DNA from: Leifsonia sp. ZF2019
GTDB lineage: Bacteria > Actinomycetota > Actinomycetes > Actinomycetales > Microbacteriaceae
Assembly (NCBI RefSeq): GCF_019924635.1
Contig: NZ_CP065038.1
Coordinates: forward strand, 1-64,000
DNA length: 64,000 bases
Reading direction: 5' to 3'
Part shown: in pieces, positions 35,123 through 43,368 of the stretch
Numbering within the stretch: the stretch's first letter is position 1
Layout of the letters: every line of letters starts with the position of its first letter
The notes under the pieces: model-generated
Told to the model about the DNA's origin: nothing
The model's database searches: none
Seen by the model: the letters and a program-made list of their open reading frames with translations, nothing else
Made by a program: the position numbers and the translations under genes

Positions 35123-35854
35123 CTACCAGCCCTGCGGTCGCACCGTCCGCCCAACCGCGTCCGGCAGCTGCGCACTCTTCAGGTCCAGCGGAGTGAGCTG
35201 ATACCACCAGTGGCCACCAACCCCATCTGCGGGGGTTCCCCCTAGCTTGCCAGCACGATAGCTCTTGGTCGGGTTGATCAGTCCGACGGGCACTCGCTTG
35301 CGCGCTTCCGCCACAGGAAAAGCGAGATCGCTATCGTTGCTCACCACGACCGCCGCGTCCACCCGATCGCCGAGCACATCCAGCAATAGATGCGAAGCAA
35401 CGTTGACGTCGGAACCTTTCTCCTCGCGCCGAGCTACAGATGCCATGAACACGGCATCCGGTTGCGCCACTCCGGTCGAGTCCTGGATCATGACTGGCCA
35501 ATGCGGGACCGTCAAGACCGGTTTCCCATTCGGGCCAGCGGTCGCTAACGGGGCGGTGGAAGTTCGGGAGACGTAGTTACCCATCGACAGCTCGTCGACG
35601 GCTCCCGCGGCCGTCAACGCTCGCAAGTACACATCCTGATCGCGCTGACCGCTCGGATTCGAGGCACCACTGATCCGAGCGGTGCAATAAACCACACGCG
35701 TTGAAGCAACGCCCAACCATCCCGACTGAGAACCGATCACCGACGTCACCAGGTCGCGGAGATGCAACCACCGCCAACCCGCCGTCGACTTGCCACACAA
35801 CCCCCGCGCCCCGTAGTACAGGTTGAACCCGTCCACGTACACACCTACTCGCAT
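35123..35854 (-). CDS. NYN-domain protein (PIN-like nuclease, LabA type)
   Basis: 243 residues. The N-terminus [16 protein letters not shown] and the later [20 protein letters not shown] and [20 protein letters not shown] carry the conserved Asp residues of the NYN/LabA fold, which cleaves RNA with a metal ion. Asp8, the Asp of KGSDV and NDSD are all present, so it may be active. ATG 35854 follows GGGGGG directly. It is a single gene with its own terminator, near the partition genes. Confidence 0.8.
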   Translation of the reverse strand: MRVGVYVDGFNLYYGARGLCGKSTAGWRWLHLRDLVTSVIGSQSGWLGVASTRVVYCTARISGASNPSGQRDQDVYLRALTAAGAVDELSMGNYVSRTSTAPLATAGPNGKPVLTVPHWPVMIQDSTGVAQPDAVFMASVARREEKGSDVNVASHLLLDVLGDRVDAAVVVSNDSDLAFPVAEARKRVPVGLINPTKSYRAGKLGGTPADGVGGHWWYQLTPLDLKSAQLPDAVGRTVRPQGW

Positions 35855-35948
35855 CCCCCCACACTATTTCCCCCGAAGGCCGGCTCCTGCAGTAAACGCT
35901 CACCGCACAGCACCCGCCCACTCCCCCGCACCTATCGAGGAAAAGTGA

Positions 35949-36602
35949 TCAGCTGTCCCCTGCGAGGTAGGGGGCCTGATTCGCTACCTCAGAGAACGAC
36001 ATCGTCCAGTTCTCCGGCAGGTAGTGCTCCCCCGCGGCCTGGAACAGCACCTCGTTGCCGACGTCGTCCGGGTCATCGAACAGCACCTGGACGTCGTCGT
36101 CCTCGAACAGCAGCCCGCCGAGCTCGTCCCGCCACCCCGGATCGAGCCGGATCCCGTTGTCGTCGACGACGACCTGAACCTGCCCGATCAGCAGCCATAG
36201 CGCGATCTCCTCGAGCACCGACACCGGATGCGCCCACTCCCCCGTCAGTCGCGCCGTGACCGCCCCAGCGGCCACGATCAGCTGACGTACGAAGTGCGGC
36301 GAGTAGTGCGCCGCGAAGCGTCGCGGAAGGCCACCACACACCGGCTCCTGCTCCCACCCCCACGGCCGACCCGCGACAATGGCGGCGACGGCCCGGCCAT
36401 GCTCCTCAAACAACTCCTCCACCAGCTGAGACGCAGCCACCCACAGAGCGCCCTGCAGCAGAGCGAACTGCTTCAACTCCCGGCGCCGCGTCAGCTCGTC
36501 AAGCTCACCATATGAAGCCGCCTCATCATGCACCTCCGCCAGGAGCCGGGCGACACCCTGACACCGCTCCCCCACCCGTCGCAGCTCGATCTCGGTCGCC
36601 AT
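35949..36602 (-). CDS. Hypothetical protein, partly duplicated at 13.8-14.0 kb
   Basis: 217 residues from ATG 36602, with GGAGGTG about 6 bases upstream. N-terminal half is helical (ELRRVGERCQGVARLLAEVH; FALLQGALWVAASQLVEELF). The C-terminal half contains ALWLLIGQVQVVVDDNGIRL and acidic LFEDDDVQVLFDDPDDVGNE. No known family. A near-identical copy of its last ~85 codons is at 13769-14024. Its place beside the partition genes suggests plasmid maintenance, but that is only context. Confidence 0.7.
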   Translation of the reverse strand: MATEIELRRVGERCQGVARLLAEVHDEAASYGELDELTRRRELKQFALLQGALWVAASQLVEELFEEHGRAVAAIVAGRPWGWEQEPVCGGLPRRFAAHYSPHFVRQLIVAAGAVTARLTGEWAHPVSVLEEIALWLLIGQVQVVVDDNGIRLDPGWRDELGGLLFEDDDVQVLFDDPDDVGNEVLFQAAGEHYLPENWTMSFSEVANQAPYLAGDS

Positions 36603-36676
36603 GCGCACACCTCCAGCCACGAAGGCTACCGCTCGTCGCCTCGATAATTCAGATCGCTCGTGCCCGAACAACGGAA

Positions 36677-36708
36677 CGGCCCCGCGACTTCAGAACGTCA
36701 CGGGGCCG
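36677..36708 (-). terminator. Hairpin downstream of parB
   Basis: cggccccg (36677-36684) pairs with cggggccg (36701-36708) around a 16-base loop, 12 bases after the parB stop in the leftward direction. No T tract, so a weak or Rho-assisted terminator. Confidence 0.45.
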
Positions 36709-36719
36709 ATCAGCAGGCC

Positions 36720-37247
36720 TTAGCTCCCGAGGGGTCGTCCGGTGCGGAATGCTTGTTGGTTCGGAGGGTATGGCTCGCCGTTGTTGAATTCGCTCTGCAG
36801 GCGAGCGATCTCGCGCAGTAGAGCCCCTTCGACGAGTGCTTGCAGAGAGTTGTACCCGCCATCCAGTCCACCAGTCCTAAGAACGGCGGTCTGGGCGCGA
36901 AGACGTATCCAATTCCTCAGCTGCAGGGTTTGCGTCACTTTGCTGAGGTCCTCGCCCGGCTCAGGCTCGGGGAGGAGCAGTGATTCGTCCCTGTTACCCG
37001 CTCGGCTCCGTGCAGCAGCTGGCTTTGGTCGAGGAAGTTCCTGCTCTGCCGCGAACGTTGGCGTTGAGGACTTGGACGAATCCGTCTTCCGGGGACCGCT
37101 CGGCGGGGACACCGTATCCAGTTGCGTGGGTTCGATCACAGCGGTGCTCGCGAGAGCGACTTCATCCACACCGGTGTTGATGCGCTCTACCTGCGGCGCG
37201 AGGCGCGGCGCGACCGCATCGCTGGGTCGCCGTCTCTGGGTGCTCAT
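36720..37247 (-). CDS. ParB-like centromere-binding partition protein
   Basis: 175 residues. A long disordered Pro/Ser/Glu-rich N-terminus is followed by a C-terminal ribbon-helix-helix-like segment (GGYNSLQALVEGALLREIAR, then QSEFNNGEPYPPNQ) and ends in RTGRPLGS, as in small plasmid partition proteins that pair with ParA. Its start overlaps the parA stop (ATGA at 37244-37247), so the pair is translationally coupled. Confidence 0.75.
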   Translation of the reverse strand: MSTQRRRPSDAVAPRLAPQVERINTGVDEVALASTAVIEPTQLDTVSPPSGPRKTDSSKSSTPTFAAEQELPRPKPAAARSRAGNRDESLLLPEPEPGEDLSKVTQTLQLRNWIRLRAQTAVLRTGGLDGGYNSLQALVEGALLREIARLQSEFNNGEPYPPNQQAFRTGRPLGS

Positions 37248-38182
37248 GCTGCCTCCTCCGCCCTGGTTATCACGCGGTCCACAAACCTCTCCGCCAGGCG
37301 GTCATAGATCGCTGTCACTTCACGTCCACGCCGGTTCCGGTACTCGCTCACGGAGGCACCCGCCCCGTCAGCTTCCTTAATTCGGGTGAAGCGCGGGATA
37401 AAGCTGGGCATGCGGTACTCGTTCCCGCCATCGTCGAGGTCGACCACGCTGCCCCCCACGTCGAGCCGAAACAGCTTGCTCTTGACCGCGTCCGGGAGGC
37501 CGGCGAGCTGGAAGTCGTGTTCGGCGCTGCGGTCGTACGCGTTCACGATGTATCCGGTCACGCGGAGCGTCGGATTACCGAGGTCCACAGCATGATCTTC
37601 TACGAAGGTCTCCATTCGCATCGCTCCCCCGACGGTGTCGTACTCAGGGTCGAATACCACGAGCACTTCGTCTGCGGCCGCCATGGCCATCTGCACCAGG
37701 TGCCCTAGGTCAGGTCGTGTGTCGATGAGCACGAAGTCATAGCGGTCGCTCCACTGTGAGAGAGCCTTCCTCAGCCGTCGGACTGATCCGATCGCGCCGG
37801 CCTCCTGTTCACGGTTGATCAGGTCGAACCGCGAGGGGATGATGTCAATCAGTTGGGCCTCAGCAGTTGGCTCCCCCGACTTCTCGTCGACCCAGTTCGC
37901 GCCGAGCACGACTCCTTCTGCTGCGCCGTCGGCGTTCTGCTTGATCGCTTCTGAGACGGTCGCGAAGGGATCATCATCGTATTCATATCCCAGCCGACGT
38001 GTGAGATTTGCCTGTGGGTCCATGTCCACTACGAGGATCCGGAACCCCATCCGCGCTAGCGCAGCAGCAAGCTGGATCGTCACTGAGGTCTTGCCCACTC
38101 CCCCCTTGTGATTCCCGATCATGAACACACGCGGTCGCTTTGTCAGCGCCAACAGGCGTCGTCGAAGAGTTCTAGGTCCCAC
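37244..38182 (-). CDS. parA: ParA partition ATPase
   Basis: About 312 residues. Deviant Walker A KGGVGKTSVTIQLAAALARM with signature Lys, Walker A' ILVVDMDPQANLT, and Walker B DFVLIDTRPDLG: a ParA/MinD-type ATPase that segregates plasmid copies. GTG 38182 has AGGAG four bases upstream; an ATG at 38194 in the same frame lacks a ribosome site. Ends overlapping parB. The lead-in region holds a perfect 15-base inverted repeat (38272-38309) and a 7-base tandem repeat further up, both centromere or operator candidates. Confidence 0.9.
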   Translation of the reverse strand: MGPRTLRRRLLALTKRPRVFMIGNHKGGVGKTSVTIQLAAALARMGFRILVVDMDPQANLTRRLGYEYDDDPFATVSEAIKQNADGAAEGVVLGANWVDEKSGEPTAEAQLIDIIPSRFDLINREQEAGAIGSVRRLRKALSQWSDRYDFVLIDTRPDLGHLVQMAMAAADEVLVVFDPEYDTVGGAMRMETFVEDHAVDLGNPTLRVTGYIVNAYDRSAEHDFQLAGLPDAVKSKLFRLDVGGSVVDLDDGGNEYRMPSFIPRFTRIKEADGAGASVSEYRNRRGREVTAIYDRLAERFVDRVITRAEEAA

Positions 38183-38271
38183 GAGTCTCCTCATCTCAAA
38201 AACACTTGCCTTTCAAGTCTTGTCTTTCTTGCGTTACTTCGGCGGTAAACACGCCGTCTTCACGCTATTGC

Positions 38272-38309
38272 AAGATAGACAATAAACCCAAGTCTTTATT
38301 GTCTATCTT
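38272..38309. promoter_or_regulatory. Perfect 15-bp inverted repeat upstream of parA
   Basis: aagatagacaataaa and its exact reverse complement around cccaagtc, in an AT-rich island unlike the surrounding GC-rich DNA. About 90 bases before parA. Candidate parS-like centromere or ParA/ParB operator. The word cttgcgtta/cttgcgttg also appears on both sides. Confidence 0.6.
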
Positions 38310-38436
38310 TCCTTGCGTTGAATACGTTTGTTACGTGGCTTTCAACTCTTTCTTTAGATGTTGAACGCCATGATTCCTCTTGTGGATCGATACAGGCCAG
38401 AAGGGAAAGTCAGCGGATCATGTCGGCGATCTCGCG

Positions 38437-38522
38437 GTCGCTGGTCGCTGGTCGCTGGTCGCTGGTCGCTGGTCGCTGGTCGCTGGTCGCTGGTCGCTGG
38501 TCGCTGGTCGCTGGTCGCTGCG
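38437..38522. repeat. 7-bp tandem array (ggtcgct), about 12 copies
   Basis: The unit ggtcgct repeats head-to-tail with no variation from about 38438 to 38522. It lies between parA and the replication gene. The 7-base period gives a 7-residue peptide repeat in every frame, so apparent ORFs across it are by-products. Position fits iterons or a centromere array; a hypervariable spacer is the alternative. Confidence 0.85.
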
Positions 38523-38605
38523 AATGCTACGTCTGTTGACGCGTTCCGGATCGCGTCGATGAAGGGGGCGTAGATCTCGACTCGGGCGGTCTGGTAGGCG
38601 TCGAG

Positions 38606-38755
38606 TTACGCGGCATCGCGGATCCGCGCCGTCTCGGCGCACCGCTTCCGCTCAAGACGTATCGACTCGGCACGCTGATCCTGCAGGAGAGCTGCAACCG
38701 CCTTGCGTGCGCGTCGGATTCGTCTCGTCGACGTGCGCGGCGTGATGGTGCCCAC
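38606..38755 (-). CDS. Small basic protein downstream of rep (49 aa)
   Basis: GTG 38755 is preceded by AAAGGGGG (7-9 bases). The frame reads GTITPRTSTRRIRRARKAVA, then LLQDQRAESIRLERKRCAET and ends TAA 38606-38608. It is a strongly basic helix. It follows the replication gene in the same direction with a 100-base gap. Could be a copy-control or DNA-binding peptide; family unknown. Confidence 0.45.
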   Translation of the reverse strand: MGTITPRTSTRRIRRARKAVAALLQDQRAESIRLERKRCAETARIRDAA

Positions 38756-38859
38756 CCGTTTCCCCCTTTGGTGCTGTGCGGCCTCGGCCGCGGTCTTGTA
38801 TGTTCGCCGAAAACATACTGTCTGGAAGCTGCATGGGGACTCGAAACGCCTGGACGGCT

Positions 38860-40674
38860 TCAGTGTCGGCGGTCGAGGGCGGTGTGGAGTTGGGGGAGGG
38901 TGAGGCGGAGGTGGGTTGTGGGGGTACCTGCGGTGTTGAGGTTGTAGTGGGCGTGGGTGCCGGCGGTGCGGGGGACGATGAAGGCGATGCTGGTGACCGG
39001 TTCCAGGCCGTCGGCGGGGTGGGGAGTGCGGGTGCGTTCGTCGTTCCAGCGGATCTCGCCCTGGGCGAGCTCGTGGAGGTCGAGCGTCCAGCCGCGGCGG
39101 GTGAGGCGCTCGTGGAGGGCTTGGATCTCGGCGTGCAGGTCGCGGGCGGGCGTCTCGAATTCGTGGGGGTGGCGGCCTTCGCCGAAGAGGACGTCGGTGA
39201 TCGCGCGCCGGGCGGTGCGCAGCTGCGCACGGCGGGTGTCGCGTTCGGCGGCCGCGGCCGCGTGCAGCTGCGAGAGGGTGAACTCGGCGTCGACGACGTC
39301 GGCCTGGTCGTCGACGGGAGCTGCGGGCGAGGGGCCGGCCGGCGCCGGCCGGGACGCCGTGGCGGCCGCCGGCTGGTAGGCGGGGTTCCAGGGGGAGGGC
39401 GGGGTGATGGTGCGGGGGGTGTCGCCGGCCGTGATGGTGGCTTTGACCATCCACGTGAAGTAGCCGATCGGGTCATCGGCGGCGGCGACACGGGCGGCGG
39501 CGGTGAGTTTGTCGGTGGCGAAGCGGCGTTCGACTTGCTCGACGATCTGCCACCAGGTCCAGGCGTCCAGGTCGACACCGGCCTGCAGCAGCGCTGCTTC
39601 CAGTCGGCCGATCCGGTTGACCAGCGGGAATCCGGACTTCCCGATGCGTTCGCGGGTGAATGCCCCGCGCAGCTGGGCGGGATCGGCGGGCGCCGCCGTG
39701 TCGGGGGAGAGGATCATGTCTTTGCCGGAGCTCCACTGGTCCAGGCGAGCCAGCAGTTCGATCCGTCCCGGCGTTCGCGGGGTCTCGGGAACGTAAGCTG
39801 ATGCTTCCTCAGAAACAACCCGCTTTATTCCAGGCTGTGCGCTCGAAGAGCGCTCCATCTCCCGTAGGGGGAGGTGATCTAGGTTTTCTGGACCAGTTGT
39901 GTTTGAAGAGCGAAGCGGGGATAGGTCGGAAATCGTCGTATCGGTGCAGGACTTATCCACAGGTCGAACCGGGGCAGCCGTCCGTGCTGCAGGGGAGCTT
40001 GCGAGGGGCGTCCCGCCGGCGGCGGCGAGGCGGGCGGGGGTGGTGCAGGCGAAGACGTTGGCGGCCGCGGTCTGGGTGCCTTCGTGGGTGTGGAACGCTT
40101 CGGCGCGCTCCTCGCGGGAGAGCATGTTGCGCCCGGTCGCCATCCGGCGCAGCAGGCCGACGTGCTCGAGCATCTTCACGCACTTCGCCACGGCGCTGTC
40201 CCCGATGCGGATCGGGCGGCCGCTCCCGCGGCTGGTGTTGGCCAGCACCCGGGCGCGGACGGTGCGGTAGGAGATGGTGACGTGGCGGCCGGTCTTGCCG
40301 TCCGCAGCCTCGGAGAGCACGTAGGCGACGGCAAAGGCGGTGCGGTTGGCCATCTTCCACTTCGCCCGTGCTTCCAGCCACAGCGGGTCGTTGTCGTTCT
40401 GCAGGTCCAGCAGGATGTCGCGCCACTGCCGGCGGGACTCCCAGCACGGGACGGCCGCCCAGGCGCCGGGCTCGATCGGGATCGACCAGCTGGTCTTCTC
40501 CCGCACGCGCCCCTCAGGGGTCGGCGGCGCCTGCCGGGCGAACTCCTCGAGCGAATCCAGCGCCTCCCGCGCCGTCCGCACGCTGGCGGTGGCGAGCGGG
40601 TAGCCGGCCGGGCGCCGGGACGCCTGCGCGGCTGTGAGGGCGCGGCGTTTGGCCTTAGCCGTGGTGGCTCTCAT
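38860..40674 (-). CDS. Putative plasmid replication initiator
   Basis: About 604 residues. The N-terminal third holds a winged-helix replication-type region (WKMANRTAFAVAYVLSEAAD; VTISYRTVRARVLANTSRGS; DSAVAKCVKMLEHVGLLRRM), as in actinobacterial plasmid Rep proteins. The middle is Pro/Ala-rich and disordered; the C-terminus has a second helical region (RIGRLEAALLQAGVDLDAWT; PIGYFTWMVKATITAGDT). Position next to parAB supports a replication role. Start is uncertain: ATG 40674 has a distant AGGAAGG; the frame extends to a GTG at 40851 that could be coupled to the small upstream ORF. Confidence 0.6.
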   Translation of the reverse strand: MRATTAKAKRRALTAAQASRRPAGYPLATASVRTAREALDSLEEFARQAPPTPEGRVREKTSWSIPIEPGAWAAVPCWESRRQWRDILLDLQNDNDPLWLEARAKWKMANRTAFAVAYVLSEAADGKTGRHVTISYRTVRARVLANTSRGSGRPIRIGDSAVAKCVKMLEHVGLLRRMATGRNMLSREERAEAFHTHEGTQTAAANVFACTTPARLAAAGGTPLASSPAARTAAPVRPVDKSCTDTTISDLSPLRSSNTTGPENLDHLPLREMERSSSAQPGIKRVVSEEASAYVPETPRTPGRIELLARLDQWSSGKDMILSPDTAAPADPAQLRGAFTRERIGKSGFPLVNRIGRLEAALLQAGVDLDAWTWWQIVEQVERRFATDKLTAAARVAAADDPIGYFTWMVKATITAGDTPRTITPPSPWNPAYQPAAATASRPAPAGPSPAAPVDDQADVVDAEFTLSQLHAAAAAERDTRRAQLRTARRAITDVLFGEGRHPHEFETPARDLHAEIQALHERLTRRGWTLDLHELAQGEIRWNDERTRTPHPADGLEPVTSIAFIVPRTAGTHAHYNLNTAGTPTTHLRLTLPQLHTALDRRH

Positions 40675-40861
40675 GACCGGGGTGGTCCTTCCTGGAAATG
40701 GGCGCAGCAAAGCTGCCGACATGTGCTCGGCACTGTTTTCGGGCGCAACAAGATCGCCGCAGGTGACGGCGCTTCTGTGATGCGATGTGCCGGAACCGCG
40801 CGGAGGCGGGCCGACCGGTGCGGGGGAGGGCGGGCGCTTGGCGCCGGCCACGGTCTCTGCG

Positions 40862-41062
40862 CTACTGGGTGATGACCGTCCTCCTCAGGGTGAGGAGCTG
40901 GGCGCACGCGCCGTCGACGGAGTCAATCGGGCGTGCAGGACGGGCGCCACCGGCGGCCGGGCACGACATCGTGCGGGCCTGCAGCGGGGCAGAAACGGGG
41001 GAGAGAGACAGCTGCAGCTCGACGTCGACAAGACGGGCGACGGAGCGGTTCACGGCCGACAC
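40862..41062 (-). CDS. Possible small ORF upstream of rep (66 aa)
   Basis: GTG 41062 opens SAVNRSVARLVDVELQLSLS..., ending TAG at 40862, 10 bases before the most upstream possible rep start (GTG 40851). It may be a leader ORF coupling rep translation. No family and a weak ribosome site, so only a possibility. Confidence 0.3.
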   Translation of the reverse strand: MSAVNRSVARLVDVELQLSLSPVSAPLQARTMSCPAAGGARPARPIDSVDGACAQLLTLRRTVITQ

Positions 41063-41245
41063 GCCGACACGCGGAACACGCGCGCACGTGCACGAACCCG
41101 AAATCTGGGTTACGATGCTGCCAACTCCTCTCAGAGGGTGTAAAGAAGCCTCCGGCTCCTACCGGATGTGGATTTCATTCATGAGATGAAGCTCGAACCT
41201 CGCGACCGCCAAGTTTTGAGGGTTTGAGCTCCAGACTTTGGGAGC

Positions 41246-41269
41246 GGCCCGTCACTTCGGTGACGGGCC
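41246..41269. terminator. Strong hairpin ggcccgtcac-ttcg-gtgacgggcc
   Basis: A 10-base perfect stem with a TTCG tetraloop, followed rightward by cctttctgg. It lies 8 bases after the stop of the leftward RHH gene and may stop transcription in both directions between it and the rep region. Confidence 0.75.
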
Positions 41270-41277
41270 CTTTCTGG

Positions 41278-41502
41278 TTAAGCGGCTGAGATGGGCAGCT
41301 CCTCGTTTGATCCGTGCGTGGGCGCCAGCTCAGGCATGCCGACTTCTTTCGCAAGCACACAGGCGATGAAGTCGTTAACGGTGAGTCCCTGCCTGCTGGC
41401 TCGATGGCGAACAGCATCGCCGATCGCTGGAGCAACCCTCGAAATGAGCGGCTCGCGCTCACCCTTGCTGCGTCTTCCGCCTCGATACCGTTGAGCTGCC
41501 AT
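41278..41502 (-). CDS. Small ribbon-helix-helix-like protein (74 aa)
   Basis: Starts at ATG 41502 (MAAQRYRGGRRSKGEREPLI). The core VAPAIGDAVRHRASRQGLTV followed by NDFIACVLAKEVGMPEL resembles the helix-helix part of CopG/HicB-type repressors. A basic N-terminal arm precedes it. The frame continues upstream to 41721 without coding character. No toxin gene is adjacent. Possibly a copy-number or transfer regulator. Confidence 0.5.
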   Translation of the reverse strand: MAAQRYRGGRRSKGEREPLISRVAPAIGDAVRHRASRQGLTVNDFIACVLAKEVGMPELAPTHGSNEELPISAA

Positions 41503-41716
41503 GCCGTCACCGTATAAGGCGGCAGAATCTGAATCTGGGATGGTGGGCGCGTGTCGGGGAAACATGTGATCCGCTATCGAGCGGACCATCCGCCGTCGGG
41601 AATTGTCTGTTGGTCCGCTCGCGATTGGGGCCGTGAGCACTGCGCGCATCCCTTCCTTCTTCTGTACCGCTCTCTCCGCACAGACGTGACAGGTCCACGA
41701 AGTGTTACCAATCTTG

Positions 41717-41774
41717 CACATAAGAGCTTATTCTGCACCTTAGTGGCTTCGGACCAGCATCGCCTACTTATGAT
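41717..41774 (+). promoter_or_regulatory. Promoter and operator of the XRE gene
   Basis: TATGAT at 41769-41774 lies only 6 bases before ATG 41781, where transcription would start, so a leaderless mRNA is likely. An inverted repeat with arms ataag/cttat (gcacataagagcttattctgc, 41717-41737) sits at the upstream operator position. Confidence 0.45.
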
Positions 41775-41780
41775 CATTGA

Positions 41781-42104
41781 ATGAGCGATATGCGTGCCGT
41801 CTCGCCACCGACGCTCAACGATGCTCTTGCCGCTGAGCTACGTATGGCTCGCGCACTCGCCGGGATTCCAATAAAGCAGCTTGCCTCAGAGTTATCCTTG
41901 GGGCGTTTTACCGTGCAGCGAATCTTCAAGGGTGAAAAGGAGATCACGGCTGGCGAATTGATCAAGCTGGCCGATGCCATGCGCGTAGACCTTGGAGAGT
42001 TGATCTCGAAAGCCCGCGACAGGGCACGCAACGAGGCCGAGAGAGCAGCCGAGGCCAAAGCCGCGCACGACGCGCAGTTGCTTAGGGAGATCCAGAACCT
42101 CTAA
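41781..42104 (+). CDS. XRE-family transcriptional regulator
   Basis: 107 residues: helix-turn-helix LRMARALAGIPIKQLASELS, then RFTVQRIFKGEKEITAGELI, then ADAMRVDLGELISKA, followed by a charged coiled tail (RDRARNEAERAAEAKAAHDA). No ribosome site; the nearby TATGAT box suggests a leaderless transcript. It is followed 13 bases later by a seven-helix membrane gene, a pairing seen in actinobacteria. Confidence 0.8.
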   Translation: MSDMRAVSPPTLNDALAAELRMARALAGIPIKQLASELSLGRFTVQRIFKGEKEITAGELIKLADAMRVDLGELISKARDRARNEAERAAEAKAAHDAQLLREIQNL

Positions 42105-42117
42105 GAGGAGAAACGCA

Positions 42118-42876
42118 TTGTCGTCCTGGAACCTGTTGATAGTTGTTGGGGCAGTGGCGTGCATCGCTGCCGCGGTGCGGTTGCTCCGAAGCACCGGCGC
42201 CCAGTCAGCGTTCGCGATCATGGGCCTTGCCAGCCTCGCGCTCTGCTTGACACTCAACGTCAAGCCAATCTATCTCGCGATTGATCCAGCGATTGGCGGC
42301 AACAACAGCCTCTACTTAGTTGTGCAATTGACCTTCGTTATCGCAATGTTCTTTCTCACATCTTCATTCGCTCCGACGCGACACCCCATCACCCCGGGGT
42401 CATTGACGTCATGGTCCGGTGTGGCGTTGGCCACAGTGACTCTTGCGCTGGTGTGCATACTTTTCAGCCTCGCTGAGATGCCCACCACCGCTTACCGCGT
42501 CGAGCCCTATCGAGAAGAATGGCAGGTTCTCGCCTTTACGCAGCTGGTCAACGTCTATTCAGCGGGGTGCGCGATCTTGGTTATTCGTCGAGCCAATGCC
42601 CGAGTCCGCGTCTCCCCTCAGCCCATCATGCAAAGGCTGGGGTGTTCGCTCGTCGGGGTCGGCTTTGCCATTGGCCTCCTGACGGCAATCGAACGCCTGA
42701 CTCTCGTCGGCTTGACTATGACGACACGGGCAACAGCCCTCGAGGGACTAGACGGGGCGTTAGTCGTTGCAACATGCCTGAGCCTGGTGGTGGGATTCGC
42801 GCTTCTATTTGAAAGCAATCGACAGCTTGCTCGCCGAGGCAGTCCGATCCCAAATGCCAGCTCCATGGCACTATAG
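42118..42876 (+). CDS. Seven-helix membrane protein (MAB_1171c-like)
   Basis: 252 residues from TTG 42118, preceded by GAGGAG. Seven hydrophobic segments are visible, for example SWNLLIVVGAVACIAAAV, LYLVVQLTFVIAMFFLTSS, WSGVALATVTLALVCILFSL and LVVATCLSLVVGFALLF. The layout matches the MAB_1171c-type family that follows XRE regulators in actinobacteria; these often sit with an ImmA/IrrE protease, which is absent here. It may sense or transmit a signal to the XRE protein. Confidence 0.6.
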   Translation: MSSWNLLIVVGAVACIAAAVRLLRSTGAQSAFAIMGLASLALCLTLNVKPIYLAIDPAIGGNNSLYLVVQLTFVIAMFFLTSSFAPTRHPITPGSLTSWSGVALATVTLALVCILFSLAEMPTTAYRVEPYREEWQVLAFTQLVNVYSAGCAILVIRRANARVRVSPQPIMQRLGCSLVGVGFAIGLLTAIERLTLVGLTMTTRATALEGLDGALVVATCLSLVVGFALLFESNRQLARRGSPIPNASSMAL

Positions 42877-42898
42877 TGCGCTTTCCGCACTATAGTGC
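42868..42898. promoter_or_regulatory. Twin palindromic operators gcactatagtgc
   Basis: Two perfect 12-bp palindromes (42868-42879 and 42887-42898), 19 bases apart, just before ATG 42904. Each contains TATAGT, a -10-like word, so a bound dimer would cover the promoter. The first overlaps the 3' end of the seven-helix gene. Very likely the binding site of a dimeric regulator, possibly the XRE protein. Confidence 0.75.
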
Positions 42899-42903
42899 AT
42901 TGT

Positions 42904-43368
42904 ATGCACTTACAGGATCTGGGCTTCAAGGATGACAGCGCTACTGCGGCAGAATCCGAGATGCGGAATCCGGTTGAGCGTGAGCTGATGCGGGAGTTGG
43001 TGCGCAAAGGGACGATGCCTGCGTCCTTCCTGGTGGGCACTTCACGTACAGCTCTTGCAACCGCGGCTCACGAGAACGACGCGCGCCGTCCCGGTGCTGC
43101 CATTGCTGCACAATCACGGGTTCCATGCACGCCTTCTTCGGTGGAGCGGCGGGTGATGCGACAGTTGGTGAGGAAGGCGACGTTGCCTGCGTCCCTTCTC
43201 GCGTTGACGCCGCGCGACGAGCTCGTGGGCGCTATGCGCCACGCGCCCTTGTATGCGGTGTCTGTTCGTGAGTCGTTGCGTGAGGCGTTGGCGTTGCTGG
43301 ACGAGGTGGCCGCGCAGGCTGGCTTGGATGATCTGGTAGTGCCGGGGTCGGGGGTGGGTGGTGTTTGA
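42904..43368 (+). CDS. Protein with internal duplication, unknown function (154 aa)
   Basis: A ~35-residue unit is repeated: NPVERELMRELVRKGTMPAS and SSVERRVMRQLVRKATLPAS, each followed by a Thr-(Ser/Pro)-Arg segment (VGTSRTALATA; ALTPRDELVGA). The last part is helical (VRESLREALALLDEVAAQAG). No family is recognised. The start is preceded by the twin operators and has no ribosome site, so it is probably leaderless. It overlaps the next gene (43358). Confidence 0.6.
   Translation: MHLQDLGFKDDSATAAESEMRNPVERELMRELVRKGTMPASFLVGTSRTALATAAHENDARRPGAAIAAQSRVPCTPSSVERRVMRQLVRKATLPASLLALTPRDELVGAMRHAPLYAVSVRESLREALALLDEVAAQAGLDDLVVPGSGVGGV

Noticed and set aside
38437..38522. CRISPR-like repeat array
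   Set aside because: The units are contiguous 7-mers without spacers and no cas genes are nearby.
38418..38642. ORF encoding a 7-residue repeat protein across the ggtcgct array
   Set aside because: A 7-bp repeat gives a 7-residue peptide period in every frame; there is no ribosome site or flanking coding signal.
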